DNA of 64,000 nucleotides from Monosporascus cannonballus (taxonomy: Eukaryota > Ascomycota > Sordariomycetes > Xylariales). Both the position numbers and the translations under genes were made by a program. Below are positions 24,246 through 39,059 of the stretch, in pieces. Under the pieces are notes generated by a model that was not told the DNA's origin, searched no databases, and worked only from the letters and a program-made list of their open reading frames with translations. The stretch spans positions 62,001-126,000 of the forward strand of contig QJNS01000127.1 in assembly GCA_004154925.1 (NCBI GenBank), in the 5' to 3' direction. How positions within the stretch are numbered: the first letter of the stretch is position 1; each line of letters opens with the position of its first letter.

Positions 24246-27200
24246 ACAAAACCAATAACGTAATCCCGATTAAGGCATTTTCGTATTAAGTAAATAATAT
24301 TCGATTATTTTTATATATAGGATATTTTTTATGGAAAATATATATTATAAGGTTATATTAATATAACGGAAAATTAAAAAAATTATTTTACGTTTTAATA
24401 TTAATATAAGTATATATTAATTAAAAAATGTTATAATTATTTAAAATTTATAAATTCAGTAATATTACGAAAAGCTTATATTATATATAAAATGTTTTAT
24501 TATAGAAAAATACAATATTTATATAAATATTAAATATTAATAATATAATATAAAATATTTTCCGTAATAATAACCGGCAAAATAAGATTTACGTTATAAC
24601 GGATTATGCCGGCCTTATAAATTATTAAATTGTTAAATTAATTACGGATTTTCGATTAATTATGGTTTTCGTAATTTAATAAAAAAATTATATAAACTGG
24701 GTATTATACAAAGGATACGAAAAAAAGGTTTATAACTTTATAAACAAGGCCGTTTAATTAGGAAATATATGTTATATAATTATTTTATAAATATTATAAT
24801 TTATAAAATAATATAAATAATAAATATGTAAATTATATATAAAAATGCAGCGAAAAATATTTATACGCGATTTTAAAATATTCGGTATTTTTATATAATC
24901 CAAATAAAAATTTCTAAAAAAATTTAAATTCAAATTTTACGTTTAAATCGAATAAAATTTTGGAACCCGAAAACGTAAAAATAATTATTAACATATAAGT
25001 TATAATAACGTACGAAAAAAAGAAAAACGGAAATTTTTTTTCAAAAAAATGTTTAAAAACGTTAATTAATAAATTAATTATAAATAAGGTATATAGATTA
25101 ACCCGAAATTATGCGTTATATTTAGTTCTAAATAATACGATATTTTTATATAACTTTATAAAAAATAAAACGTTTAAACGAAATATAATTAATTAAAATT
25201 ACGTAAATTATAAACATAATTATTTATATTAATTTTGTTAATAATTATGTTATATACTTTATTATAAAATATTATTTTTTATTTGTAATTTTATTACCGG
25301 AAACGAATAAATTATGTTAATATAATAATTAAATAATTACGGTAATATATAAAACGATTCCGCAATTAATTAATTAAGATTATATAGGTAATAAAATTAT
25401 ATTAATATTAAAATTATAATATAAATATTATATTATTTATAAATAAATATAAAATAATAAAAATATAAAAAATTATATTAATCGTTTATTTTTATTTAAT
25501 ATATTTTTATTTTCCTTATTTAATAATAACGATAACGATAACAAATTGCCTTAATTAAAATTATTAATTAAGTTATTAATAATTTGCATTATAAAATTAT
25601 AATTTTTAAATATATAAGATATTACGATTATCCGGAACTAAATTATCCTTAATAAATTTAATATTAAAAGCTTTTTAGCGAATTACGTTAAAATTATTTA
25701 TAAATTAAGTTTTATTTTTTGCCGAATTTAATTAATTAAATTTATTTACGTCGTTAATAATAAATACGATATTATTAAAATTAATAAACTTAATTTTTAT
25801 AATTTTACGACCTGCGGTTACAATATCTTCGAAATTTTAGCCGTTTTTTTAAATTTAAGATAAATATCTTTTAATAAATTAGAAATTCCGAAGCAAAAAA
25901 TAAACGCGTTTAAAAATTTCGTTACGAAAATCTCAAATAACGTAACGTATATTTTGCGAAAAAATATAATGGGCATAAAATTTACGTTATAAAAATATAC
26001 GGTATTTAATTATAAACGAATTTCGAACAAAAATAATATTAATATTATATATATTATTTTTTAATTAGTGCAATTAACCAGAAAATTATAAAGTATAATA
26101 TTTGTCTTTTTAATTAAATATTTTTTATATTTTTTCTTTAAATTTTATTAAAACCAGATATAATATTAAAATCGAATTAATAAATATTTAATTTAATATT
26201 ATAAAACGTAATATTTAATTAAAATAAAATATTTTTTTACTATAATTAAATTAATCGGCTTTATAAATAAAAAATAATAATATTAATATTAATTATTTAA
26301 TATAATTAATATTATTACATCGTATAATATATAAAAAATATAAATAAATTTAGGTTTTTTTTAAAAAAACGATAATAATTTCGAAATTTTTTATTAATAA
26401 AAACGATATCGATTAACGGTTAATTATTATTTTTAATAAAATTAAAAAAGTTATTACTTTATAAAATATCGGCCGTATTAAAAATATTTCCGGTTTCGTA
26501 ATTATTTAATAAAAAGATTTTATTTAGCATATTTTAATTAGGATTACGTTATATAAAAAATAATATAAATAAATTATATTTTCGAATTAAAAATTAAAAT
26601 ACTTACGAATTATCCGCTAAATTATTTATGTTACTAAGTAACGTATTATTAATAAATAATGATAAAAGATTTTTATCGGAAAAATCCTTATTTATTAATA
26701 CGTTTTAATTAAAATTCTATAATATTTTCTTTATTTATCCGGCGCAATTAAAATATTTAGAAATTATTTTATACGCAATAAATTCAAATTCGGCGACGGT
26801 TAACCAGAAATATATATACTTTATGAATTCGGTAAATTCGGCTTTCGAAAAAAGATTTTTAATCGAAATATTCCGGAAAGCTTTATATACGTTAAACATT
26901 TTTATTATAAATGATTTATATCGGGTACGTAATTTCTATAAAAATAATACGAATATACGAATATTATGTATATAAAAAGTAAAAGGTTTAAAAAAATAAA
27001 ACTTTGGCAATTTTTGATATAATTACGTTATTTTATTTAAAAATAACGATTTATTTATAAATTTGTTTATATTTTATACGTCCCAGTTATATTATCGGGC
27101 TAATAAATACGTATAAATATAAATAAGAAATTTACCTTTATATAAAATAAAGCAAAAATAAAAAGAAATTACTGTTTTTTATTATATAAATTAGTTATTT

Positions 27201-28938
27201 CGGCTTAATTAACCTATATTTTCCGAATATAACTAATTGTTTTTTAATTTCCATAAATAAGATGGAAATATTTGAAAAACCGATAAAATTTTTTTTTAAA
27301 TTTATATATTTTTTAGAAAAATTTTGATAAATGTTATAAATATCGTTAATAATGCCTTTATTTTCGTTAATTACATTTAACAAAATAAAACGGTACTTAT
27401 TATATGGAATACGTTTTAATTTGGGAAAATTAAAAATTTTTTATTTATTATATTTATAAAATATATTAATAAAAATAAAAAATAAAATCTGGATAATATT
27501 AATTACGAATTAACAAAAAATATTAAATAATATTACATAATATTATAACGTTTTATAAAATTATTTTATTTTATAATATTAATTAAGCTAAAATATAGAT
27601 TATTTTAATTTCTTTTTAAAAATATAATTATAATAATGGATAAAAATAATAATAATATTCCGTATAACAATATTATATCGAAACGTTATATTACGAATAT
27701 AATTTTAAATATTAAAGTTATCGTATTAAAATATAATATTGCCTTATTATACCTAGTTATAAAACGTAATTTATTTTAATTAAAATTATATAATTATAAA
27801 AAATTTAATACGGTTATTTTAATTTCTTTTATTAACCGAATAACATTTTTATTTAACGTATAATAATTTTCGTAAATACTTAATTTTTTTTAATATATTA
27901 ATATTATTTTGTAATATATTTAAAAATAATAAAAGTTTATTTAATACACAAGGTAATTACATATCGTTAATTTTAAAAGTTATTTTAATTATAATAATTA
28001 AACTTATAAAAAAATATATAAAAATATCCGGATTATTATTATTATAAAATTGTTTCGTTTTTTATTTTATATTATACGATTATTACTTTTTGTTAAAATA
28101 TATAATTACTTAATTTAAAAATTTAAATTAATTTAAAATAAACATTTTTATAAAATATTAATTTTTATTTAAAATAATATGGATTATTTTAATTTTAAAT
28201 AATATTTTTTCCGGTAAATAACAAAATTTAAACCTTTTTACGAAAATTATAAATTTTTCGAATAATATATTATAATATTTACGTATAACGAAATTTTAAT
28301 TAACCAGAATTAAATATTTTTATTAATTTTTATATTTTAATAATTTTTTACATATTTACTTTTTTTATAATATTAATTAATTAATTAATCCGAATAATCG
28401 AATTAATAACTTAATTTAAATTATCGCAAAAAATTTAATTACGAATAAATTTTTAAACGTTATATTAATTTTTTTATTTTAATATTAAAAATTTAAAATA
28501 CGCGTACGTATATTTTATTTTAAGGGCGTAACTCGGTAAAACTAGGAAAATTCGGATTTATTATATTTTGAAAAAGAAAATAATAACATAACGGATTCAA
28601 ATTATAATTATTATATATATTACGGGTTAAAAATTGCAAATAAATTTTAATTAAAATCAAAATAATATTAATAATAAGTTATGACAAAAATAACAATATA
28701 TATATATATATATTTATAAAAAAACGTTTTATTATTAAATTATTACGGATTTTCGTTTTTTTAAAAAAGCAAATATACCAAACGAAACCGTTTTTACGTA
28801 ATTATAATTTAGGTTTCGCTGGCTCGTTACGGGGATTTGGGATTTGATTAATTAATATTTAGCGTTATAGAGCGGTATTTAAGTAACTTTGAAGAAATTG
28901 GGAAAACGAACCAGGGAGGCCTAAGCTAGCTAAGGTAA

Positions 28939-29527
28939 TACAAATAGGGCTCGCAACTAAAGCTCTCGCCGAGGACAGAACTTTTCAGTCGGCGTCTTAC
29001 GGATTTACTGTCTTTTTTATCTTGGGTCCTTTTGCCGCCTTAGGCTTTATTAGTTTTTATTTTTGTTATATGTTTTTACATAATTGGGCTGTTATAGTGG
29101 CCTATAGGAGAGAACGGTTTTATAATATTCGAAACGATTAAAAAATCAGAAGTAATTTCCCTAGTCCCAGCTTAATAAATGATCAAAACGAACTTTATTA
29201 CCGATAATTAGTTTATGTACGTCTGCTATAATATTTAGCCCTTTTCTTTAAAGACAAGACAAATCCGGATGCCGCCATCCAGCCCTACCCCTTTTTAGTC
29301 GCCCACGTAGACACAGCCGCCTATAATCGACCAATGGCGGCTCCAGGTACAAAAGGCTCGCATCGCCTCCATTTACCACAAACGTCAATCGTCCCCTATT
29401 ACCACGACTGAACTACCAACATCTTAATAATCTAAATATTGAGATATTATTTTTCCATCAAACCCTGCTTTTAAATAACAGACATTGTTATAATGGTAAT
29501 TTACTTTACTTGCTTAAAGGCCATAGT
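28939..29527. other. Unmutated 589-bp spacer at the palindrome centre
   Basis: Composition changes abruptly from AT-saturated arms to ordinary sequence here, and the two halves of the spacer do not match each other. I see no open frame above 60 codons, no RNA gene and no domain. The lack of mutation fits a single-copy segment between RIP-targeted duplicates. Confidence 0.75.
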
Positions 29528-32500
29528 TTACTTCAGCTAGCTCAGGCGTTTCTGGCTCGTTTTCCCAATTTTTTCAAAATTACTCAAATACCGCTTTATA
29601 ACGCTAAATATTAATTAATCAAATCCCAAATCCCCGTAACAAGCAAGTAAGGCCTAAATTAAAATTTCGTAAAAACGGTTTCGTTTAATATATTTGTTTT
29701 TTTAAAAAAATAAATATCCATAATAATTTAATATTATAACGTTTTTTATAAATAAATAAATATATATATATTGTTATTTTTGCTATAATTTATTATTAAT
29801 ATTATTTTGATTTTAATTAAAATTTATTTGTAATTGTTAAACCGTAATATATATAATAATTATAACTTAAATACATTATGTTATTATCCTTTTTTTTAAA
29901 TTACGATAAATCCGAATTTTTCTAGTTTTACCGGGTTACGCTTATGGAACAAAATATACGTATACGTATTTTGAATTTCTGGTATTAATATAAAAAAATT
30001 AATATAATATTTGAAAAAATTTTTCGGAATTAGATTTTTTGCGATAATTTAAGTTAAATTATTAATTTGATTATTTGGATTAAATAATTAATTAACGTTT
30101 TTTTAAAAAAATATGCGAAAAAATATTAATATATAAAAATTAATAAAAATATTGAATTCCGGTTAATTAAGATCTTATTATACGTAAATATTATAATATA
30201 TTATACGGAAAACTTATAATTTTCGTAAAAAGGTTTAAATTTCGTTGCTTACCGGAAAAAATATTATTTAAAATTAAAATAATCCATATTATTTTAAATA
30301 AAAATTAATATTTTATAAAAATATTTATTTTTAATTGTTTTAAATTTCTAAATTAAGTAATTATATATTTTAAAAATAATAATGATATAATATAAAATAA
30401 AAAACGAAACAATTTTATGATAATAATAATCAGCAAATTTTTATATTTTTTTAATTTTAATTATTATAATTAAAATAATTTTTAAAATTAATAATATTTA
30501 TTTACCTTATTTATTATATAAATATTTATTATTTTTTAAATTTTTTATAAAATAATATTAATATTTTTAAAAAATGAAATATTTACGCAAATTATTATAA
30601 ATTAAATAAAAATATAATTCGGTTAACGGAATAAATTAAGGTAATCGTATTAATTTTTTTATAAATATATAATTTTAATTAAAATAAATTATATTTTGTA
30701 ATTAAATATAATAAAGTAATATCATATTTTAATACGATAATTAAAATATTTAAAATTATATTTTTAATATAATATTTCGATATAATATTATTATACAAAA
30801 TATTATTTCCGCTTTTATTCGTTATTATAATTTTATTTTTTTAAAAAAATTAAAATAATTTATATTCCGGTCTAATTAACATTATAAAATAAAATAATTT
30901 TATAAAACGTTATAATAATATCTGGTACTATCTAATATTTTTTATTAATTCGTAATTAATATTATTCGGATTTTATGTTTTAATTTTTATTAAAACGCTT
31001 TATAAGTATAATAAATAAAAATCTTCCGGTTTTCCCAAATTAAAACATATATTGTATAATAAACGTTATTTGATTTTATTAAATATATTTAAGGAAAACA
31101 AAAATATTATTAATAAAATTTATAATATTTATTAAAACCTTTTTTAAAAAATATACAAATATAAAAATATTTTTTATCGGTTTTCGCAATATTTTTATTT
31201 TATTTATAAAAATTAAAAATTAATTAATTATATTTGGAAAATATAGATTAATTAAAGTAAAATAACCGACTTATGTAATAAAAAATAATAATTCCTTTTT
31301 ATGTTTATTTTATTCCATATATAAATAAACTTTTTATTTATATTTATATATATTTATTAATTTAATAATATAACTAGAATATATAGAATATAAGTAATTT
31401 TTTAAAATATATTATAAAATTTTAAATAAAATAATATAATTATATTAAAAATTATCGAAATTTTATTTTTAAGCGTTTTATTTTTTATATATATAATATT
31501 CGTATATTTATATTATTCTTATAGAAATTACGCATCCGATACAAATTATTTATAATAATAACGTTTAATATGTATAAAGATTTCCGCAATATTTTGATCG
31601 AAAACGTTGTTTTAAAAACCGAATTTATCGAATTTATAAAATAAATATATTACTGGTTAATTATCGTTAAAATTAAATTTATCGCATATAACGTAATTTC
31701 TAAATATTTTAGTCGTAAGGGTTAAATAAGGAAAATATTACGAAATTTTAATTAAAATATATTAATAAATAAATTTTTTAACAAAACATTTATTATTATT
31801 TATTAATAATATATTACATAATAATATAAATAATTTAACGGATAATTTATAAATATTTTATTATTTAATTTAAAAATATAATTTATTTATATTATTTATT
31901 AAATAAGACGATTTTAATAAATATATGTCGAATAAAACTTTTTTATTAGATAATTACGAGATCGGCAATATTTTTAATACGGCCGATATTTTATAAGGCG
32001 ATAGTTTTTTTAATTTTATTAATAATAATAATTAATTACTAATCGATATCGTTTTTATTAATAAAAAGTTTCGAAATTAATATAGTTTTTTTTTAAAAAA
32101 CTTAAATTTATTTATACTTTTCATATATTATATAATATAATATTAATAATATTATTATTTTATAAAATTATATAATTTAAGTATAATAAAAAATGTTTTA
32201 TTTTAATTAAATATAATATTTTGTAATATTAAATTATATATATATTAATTTAATCTTAAGATTAAGTTTAATTCCGATAAAATTTAAGGAAAATACATAA
32301 ATAATATTTAATCGAAAAAGAAAATATAATAATTTATAACTTAATAATAAATTCTGCCCATCGAAAAATAATATATATAATATTAATATTATTATTTTTT
32401 TCGAAATTTATTTTTAATTAAATAACGTATATTTTTATAGTACGAATTTTATATCCGTTATATTTTTTGGCGAAATAAACGTTATATTATTTGGGATTTT

Positions 32501-35500
32501 CGTAACGAAATCTTTAATTATATTTATTTTTTATTTTGAAATTTTTAATTTATTAAGAGATATTTATTTTTGATTAAAAAAGCTAATTAAAATTCCGAAA
32601 ATATTTTAATAACGAGCTGTAAAATTAAACAAATTAAAAATATTAATTTTAATAATATTATATCTATTAGTTATAACGTAAATAAATTTAATTAAATAAA
32701 ATTAATAAAAACCGAAAATTAATTTATAAATAATTGTAATAAAAGTTCTTAAAATAATTTCAATACTAAAATCATTAATGATAATTTAATTCCGGATAAC
32801 TATAATATAAATCATTAATAATTTAATTAATAATTTTAATTATACCGGTTCGTTATTATTTTTATTATTATTAAATAAGTAAAATCAGAATTTATTAAAT
32901 AACAACAAACCGTTATTATATTTTTATTTCTTTTTTAGTTATTTTATATTTTTTATTAATAATATAAATATCTATATTATATTTTTAATATTAATATAAT
33001 TTTGTTATTTATGTAATCCTAATTGATTAATTTTGAAATTATTTTATATATTATTATAATTATTTAAATATTATATTAATATATTTTATTTATTTTTGGT
33101 AATAGAATTATAAATAAAAAGATAATATTTTACCATATAATATACGGTATAATTATTAAAGAAATTAATATAAGTAATTAAATTTATAATTTACGTAATT
33201 TTAATCAATTATATTTTATTCAAATATTTTATTTTTTTTAAAATTATATAAAAACATCTTTTTACCTATAATTAACTATCACGAATACTTTCGGGTTAAT
33301 CCGTATATTTTATTTCTAATTAATCTATTAATTAAAGCTTTTAAATATTTTTTAAGATTTCTTCCTTTTGTTTTATCTTTTTTCGCATATTATTATAACT
33401 TATGTATTAATAATGCTTTTTATGTTTTTGGATTCCAAAATCTTTTTTATCTTAAGTACAATATTTGCGTTTAAATTCTTTTTAAAATTATATTCGAATT
33501 ATATAATAATGTTAAATATTCAGGAATTACGTATAAATATTTTTTATTACGTTTATGTACGCAATATATATATTTATTATCTATATAATTCTGTAAATTA
33601 TAATATTTAGAAAATAATTATATAATATATATTTTTTTAATTAAGTAATCCGGGTTATAAAATTTAAACCTTTTTTTATATTATTTATATAATATTTGGT
33701 TTATATAATTTTTTCGTTAAATTTTAAAAACCGTAAATAATCGAAAATAAGTAATTAATTTAATAATTTAATAATTTATAAGGCCGATATAATCCCTATT
33801 AATATAAATTTTATTTTATCGATTATTATTATGGAAAATATTTTAAGTTATATTATTAATCTTTAATATTTATATAATATTATATTTTTCCGTATTAAAA
33901 TATTTTATTTATAATATAAAAGTTTTAGAATATTACTGAACTTATACAATTATAATTATTATAAGATTTTTTTAATTAATATATATTTATATTAATCCTA
34001 ACATATAAGGTATTTATTTTTTAAATTTTTTCGCCGTATTAATATAATTTTATAATATATATCTCAAATTTGCAGTTAATTATATATTGAATATATTTTC
34101 CGTAAAAATATTTTATGTTTTAAAATAATTAAATATTATTTAATTAATACAAAAACATCTTAATCCGGATTATATTATCGGTTTCGCTTTATCGCAAATT
34201 ATTTTGATATCGGTTTCGGCTATTTTTTAATCAAGAAATTTATTAATTGTTTTTAAGATTATTTTTAAGGGCAGATTATTTTTATTTTAATATTTATTTC
34301 GGCTGTTTTGTAATCCGAAAATTTGTTATTTATTTTTAAAGTTATTTTTTAAAAATAGGTTTTTTTGTGGGGTAAATTATTTTTCGGAAAAATTATTAAC
34401 GAATTTAATTTTTTCAACCGAACGAATAAGGTTTTTTGGATTTATTTAAGATATATTTTTAAAAGCAATAACGGAAATTGCCGTTATTGTATTAGGAAAA
34501 CTTTTTTTATTTTTATAATATTTTTAAATATATAAAAATATTTATTACAATATAAAGTTCCAGTAAAGAATAAAAAAAAAATTAAATAATAATTATTATA
34601 TCATAAATAATAGAATTTTAATTATTAAAATATAATAAGTATTTAAAATTATAAGATATTATAATTAAATAAATAATATTAATTATTTATAAAATATATT
34701 TTTTATTTATATTTAATAATTTATATTTTTAAAATTATATAATTTTAAAAGTTATATATATTTTAATTATAATTATATATATTACCTCAAAATACTTTTA
34801 TAATTTATTAATTATCCATATACTTAATTTATATATTATAAATCCATTTATATTCCTTATTAATATTAATAATATATTCGATAATTATTTAATATATAAA
34901 TATTACTTTTTTTATTTTATTTTGTATTTTTATATTAAATTTCTGGTTTTCATTAAACCGAATTTATATCTATAAGCTTATAATATTATTAAACTTTCCA
35001 ATTATAATTATTCATTTATATATATTTTTTGTTATGCAATTATTATAATAATATTATTGCCGTTTAATAAAGAAAATATGATAATCGTATTCGAAAAATA
35101 AATAACGATTTAATAAAAAATAAAACATATATACAGATCGTAACGGTATTAAATTAATTTTCGATACGAATTATATTAATTACGGCGTTATTTTTTGTAT
35201 TTTATTTCTTATTATATATATTATTTTTGAAATTTTTGCTTTAATTTATAACATAACCTTTCTTTAAACTAAATAATTATTTAATAAAGTTTTAATATTA
35301 TAAAGTTTTTATAAATTTTTTTATTTATTAAAAAATGTAAATTATTTACTCTAATATCTATTTTAATATATATTTTATTGACCATAATTTCGGAATAATA
35401 TTTAAATAAATATTTTGGAATTTCAATTATATATATATAATTTATAATTAATTAATCAAAAACATATTTATATATTTCATTAATTTTTAAATTTCGTTTT

Positions 35501-38500
35501 TATTAAATCTCGAAAAAGTTATTAAATAATATATAATATTATTCGTTTCTTTCCTTATATAAAAATATAATAATAGAATTATCGATTCAAATAATACGAA
35601 TTATTAAATAATTAACTTTTAAAATCGCGAACTAAATAATTTTTATATTATATATTTAACCAGCATATATTGTTTTAAAAAGGCCATATAATTTAGGCCA
35701 TTAATTAATTTCGGAAATTTATAATTTATAATAATTTCCATAATATAAATAACATTATAAATATAATAATTTTGTAATTCCGTTTAAGAAAAATACAAAA
35801 CCGCAATATATCTTATAATATATATTATATGGACGTTAGATTTATAATATTAAATACGAAAAAATCCATAATTATATATAATTAGCTATTAAGCAAATAA
35901 CTTTATATAAAAATTAGATTTTGAAGTACCGTAATATATTCGGTATTAATATTAAGGATTTTAGCAATTATCCGGAATATCCGATTATTATTATATTTAT
36001 GTAAAATTTTAATAATGAGGAATTTTTAAATCCAGCCGGGAACCTAATTACGTTAATAAAGGGAAATTACGGTAAAGGAAAAGAGCTAAATCCGATTATC
36101 GACTTTTACTAAGAGAATTAAAAAGCCCTAATTCGAAAAATGAAATAATTATTAAAATCTTTAATAAAATAACAATAAAGTTTATAAACGATTTCGAAAA
36201 ATATTAATTAAAACCGTAGGCAGATAAATAATAATTTTAATTATAAGAAAATAGAATTATAAAACGTAATTAATAAAAATTTATTATAAATTCGGGATTT
36301 TAAATATTTTAAATTAATATTTTAAAAAACGGATACCAGAATAATTCTATTAAGAGCGAAAAATTATTTATATTATTTATTTACCCGTAGAATTAATTGT
36401 TTACCTTAATTATTTAATTCGAATTTAAATGTTTTAAAAAAGAAAAAAATAAACAAATTTTAGGAATTAATATAACGAATTCGAAAAAAACTCGAAAAAT
36501 ATAATTTAAAACCTTTTAGTTAAATATTCGAAATTAATAGCTACAAGTTAAAAAGATAATTTATTAATAACCGTAATAAATTATAATTTGAATTACGTAA
36601 TATAAATTTTCGCTAATCTTCTAAATTAAAACAATTTATAATATATTTATTACGACATATAGTGAATCCGAATTAGGAGAAATTAATATCTTTTATAAAA
36701 TTTAATAAATTAAAAATTAATAAAAATAACGAATTTAAAAAATGTATAATATAATAATAATTTTAATTAATATTATATAAATATTTATAATTATTACGTT
36801 TTCTAATTGTAATATTATATTAAAATTAAACGTATTTTTTTATTATCGGCCTTAATTAAAATTAACAAAATTTCGTTCTTTATTTTTTAATTTAATATTT
36901 CGATTATCCTTTTATTTGTTATTAATATTATTATCTGATAAATACCGTTTATTCTTAACGTACGATTTTTTAATTTCGATAAAATTATTATTGCAATCTT
37001 TTTCTAATATATTATTTATAACGATAAATTACGAATTATTAAGTTTTAATAATGTTAACAATTTTAATAACGATATAAAAATAAATAAATTATATAAATA
37101 TAAATACAGTGACAAATATAAGGTTAAAAAATTAAAAATATTAAAAAACGATAAATTTTGCATTAATGTTATAAATAAATAAAAATAAGTTCCTAATTAG
37201 AATTATTTAAAATATTGTGAATTATATATATAAATATAGGTATTATTATAACCAAAATTACGATTTTAAATTATTACGATTATTATTAAATCGTTAATTA
37301 CCAACTTAAATCGAATAATTATATATAATATATTTTAATTAGAATAGGATGCAACCTAAGACGGCCTTAAAACTTTTTCTAATATTTAATAAATTTATAA
37401 TATAATAATAATCCGTAATTTATATAAATTGGTTTACGGTATAAAAATATAATGCCGTTATTTCCGATTAAGCGAATTTCGTTATTTGTAGAAAATTACT
37501 TAAATTTTTTTAAAAAATCGTAAATATAAATTTTTCGTATATTATATATAACGTAAACAATAAACGCTTTTTAAAATATCTTAATATTATAATTTATCGA
37601 AACCGGGAACCGCCTTTATTAATTTAATTATATTTTATATTAAACATGAATCTTTAATATCGTTTAATTTATTCTAAAATTTATTAAATAAAAACCGATT
37701 AAATTTAATAAAAATATATATTTATTGTATTTTTTTATTATCAAACGGAAATAACTATATAAAAAATAATTCGTTTATTTATTATTTATATTAGAACTTT
37801 ATTATTTCTTAAATAACCGCTTTTATTAAACCGACTTTTAATTATTTTTATATAAATATTTTCGAATTTAAAAATTTGGATATTTAAAAAATATTAAGCG
37901 CATATATATTATAATAAGATTTAATCGGAAATAAATTATTACAGTTTTTTTAATATAATAACTTTATTTTTTTAAATATATTAAAATTGTTTTACGTATA
38001 TATTGGCCGTTAAATAACGCGTATTATTAAGGTTTTATTTTTATTCGATATTATAAATCAAAATTACTTTATTTTAAAAATTTACGGGTAATATGTTAAG
38101 CGGCCAAGAATTAAAATTAAAATTTCGATAATTATTTTGTCTTAAGCTAAATTATTTGCGATAAATTACGTATCGTTTTTTTTGTTTTCTGAATTTATTA
38201 TATCGTTTTTTATTACGACTTTTATGTTTTTATAAATAATATAATTTTTAACTTATTAGGCCTAATTTGTTTTCGTTATTATTTTAAATAATAAATTATT
38301 TAATTTTATATTTGTCCAATATTTAATAAAGTATAAATAATATAATTTATTTATAATTACGAATTATATAATTAAATTATTATTATAAATTCTTGATCGA
38401 AAAACTTTACGATATATTTTATTATATTATTTAATTAATATCTATAATATTTATAGTTAATTTCAAAATAATAATAAATATAATAATACGCATTATATTA

Positions 38501-38841
38501 TCCGATTATTTTAAATTATTATATATACGAATTTAAATGTTATAAAGAATTTTGAAATTATATAACTTAATAACTTTTTTTATAATTTTTAACGAATATT
38601 TTCTATTTATTATAATGTTAATTAAATAATTATTATAATAATTTAAATATTTTTGATTTAAACGTTAATATTTAAATTTTTTAAAAAATAATAATATTAA
38701 TTTTGGAATAATTAATATTAAGATGTCAGATTTTTATTTTATAATTAAATTTAATTAAGCTGCTAATATAATAAAAATTATTATATTTCGCATTTTTTTA
38801 TAATATTATTAATAATTATTATATACGTAAATTAATATATA

Positions 38842-39047
38842 TGTAAAAATACAGCCCCTATAAGGATGAGGCTGATAGCCGACCAGCTACTGATTAACCA
38901 CCGACCTATTTATTAGTATAAATTTACTATCTGGCAGCTAATGGGAAATACCAGATGGAAGTAACCTAATATATTTATTTCTTGGAATTTGCTTTATAAC
39001 TAGTCGGAGATTACCTTATTTAATTTACAATTATTTATTATTTTATA
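38842..39047 (+). repeat. 5' LTR of element E
   Basis: Begins TGTAAAAATACAGCCCC and ends in a RIP-altered TTACA. It contains the dyad CATCTGG/CCAGATG (mutated here, intact in the 3' LTR around 46137-46168). The interior starts at 39048. Confidence 0.93.
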
Positions 39048-39059
39048 ATTTTTCCATTT

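Larger units (their letters stand above)
18042..28938. repeat. Left arm of giant palindrome (~10.9 kb)
   Basis: This arm is an inverted copy of 29528-47485 (excluding the inserted element E). Matches were checked by eye along the length: 18045/47482, 18230/47290, 19300/38700, 20720/37430, 22280/35980, 24180/34210, 25640/32800, 27440/31040, 28530/29940 and 28924/29542. Differences are mostly RIP-type transitions plus small indels. The outermost ~110 bp and the innermost ~110 bp keep normal composition; the middle is extremely AT-rich and full of stops. I could not identify its original genes. Short frames rescued by comparing the arms exist near 20690-20830 and 21950-22310. Confidence 0.93.

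Noticed and set aside
18042..28938. Palindrome arm as a Helitron (CTAAG-like end and nearby hairpin)
   Set aside because: The hairpin is at the opposite end from the CTAAG-like end, and no Rep/helicase motif could be read.
33368..33610. 80-codon hydrophobic open frame in the right arm
   Set aside because: Ile/Tyr/Leu/Asn-rich product of AT saturation; the left arm counterpart does not keep the frame.
36916..37182. 88-codon open frame in the right arm
   Set aside because: Lys/Asn/Ile/Leu-rich low complexity; not preserved in the left arm copy near 20990-21260.
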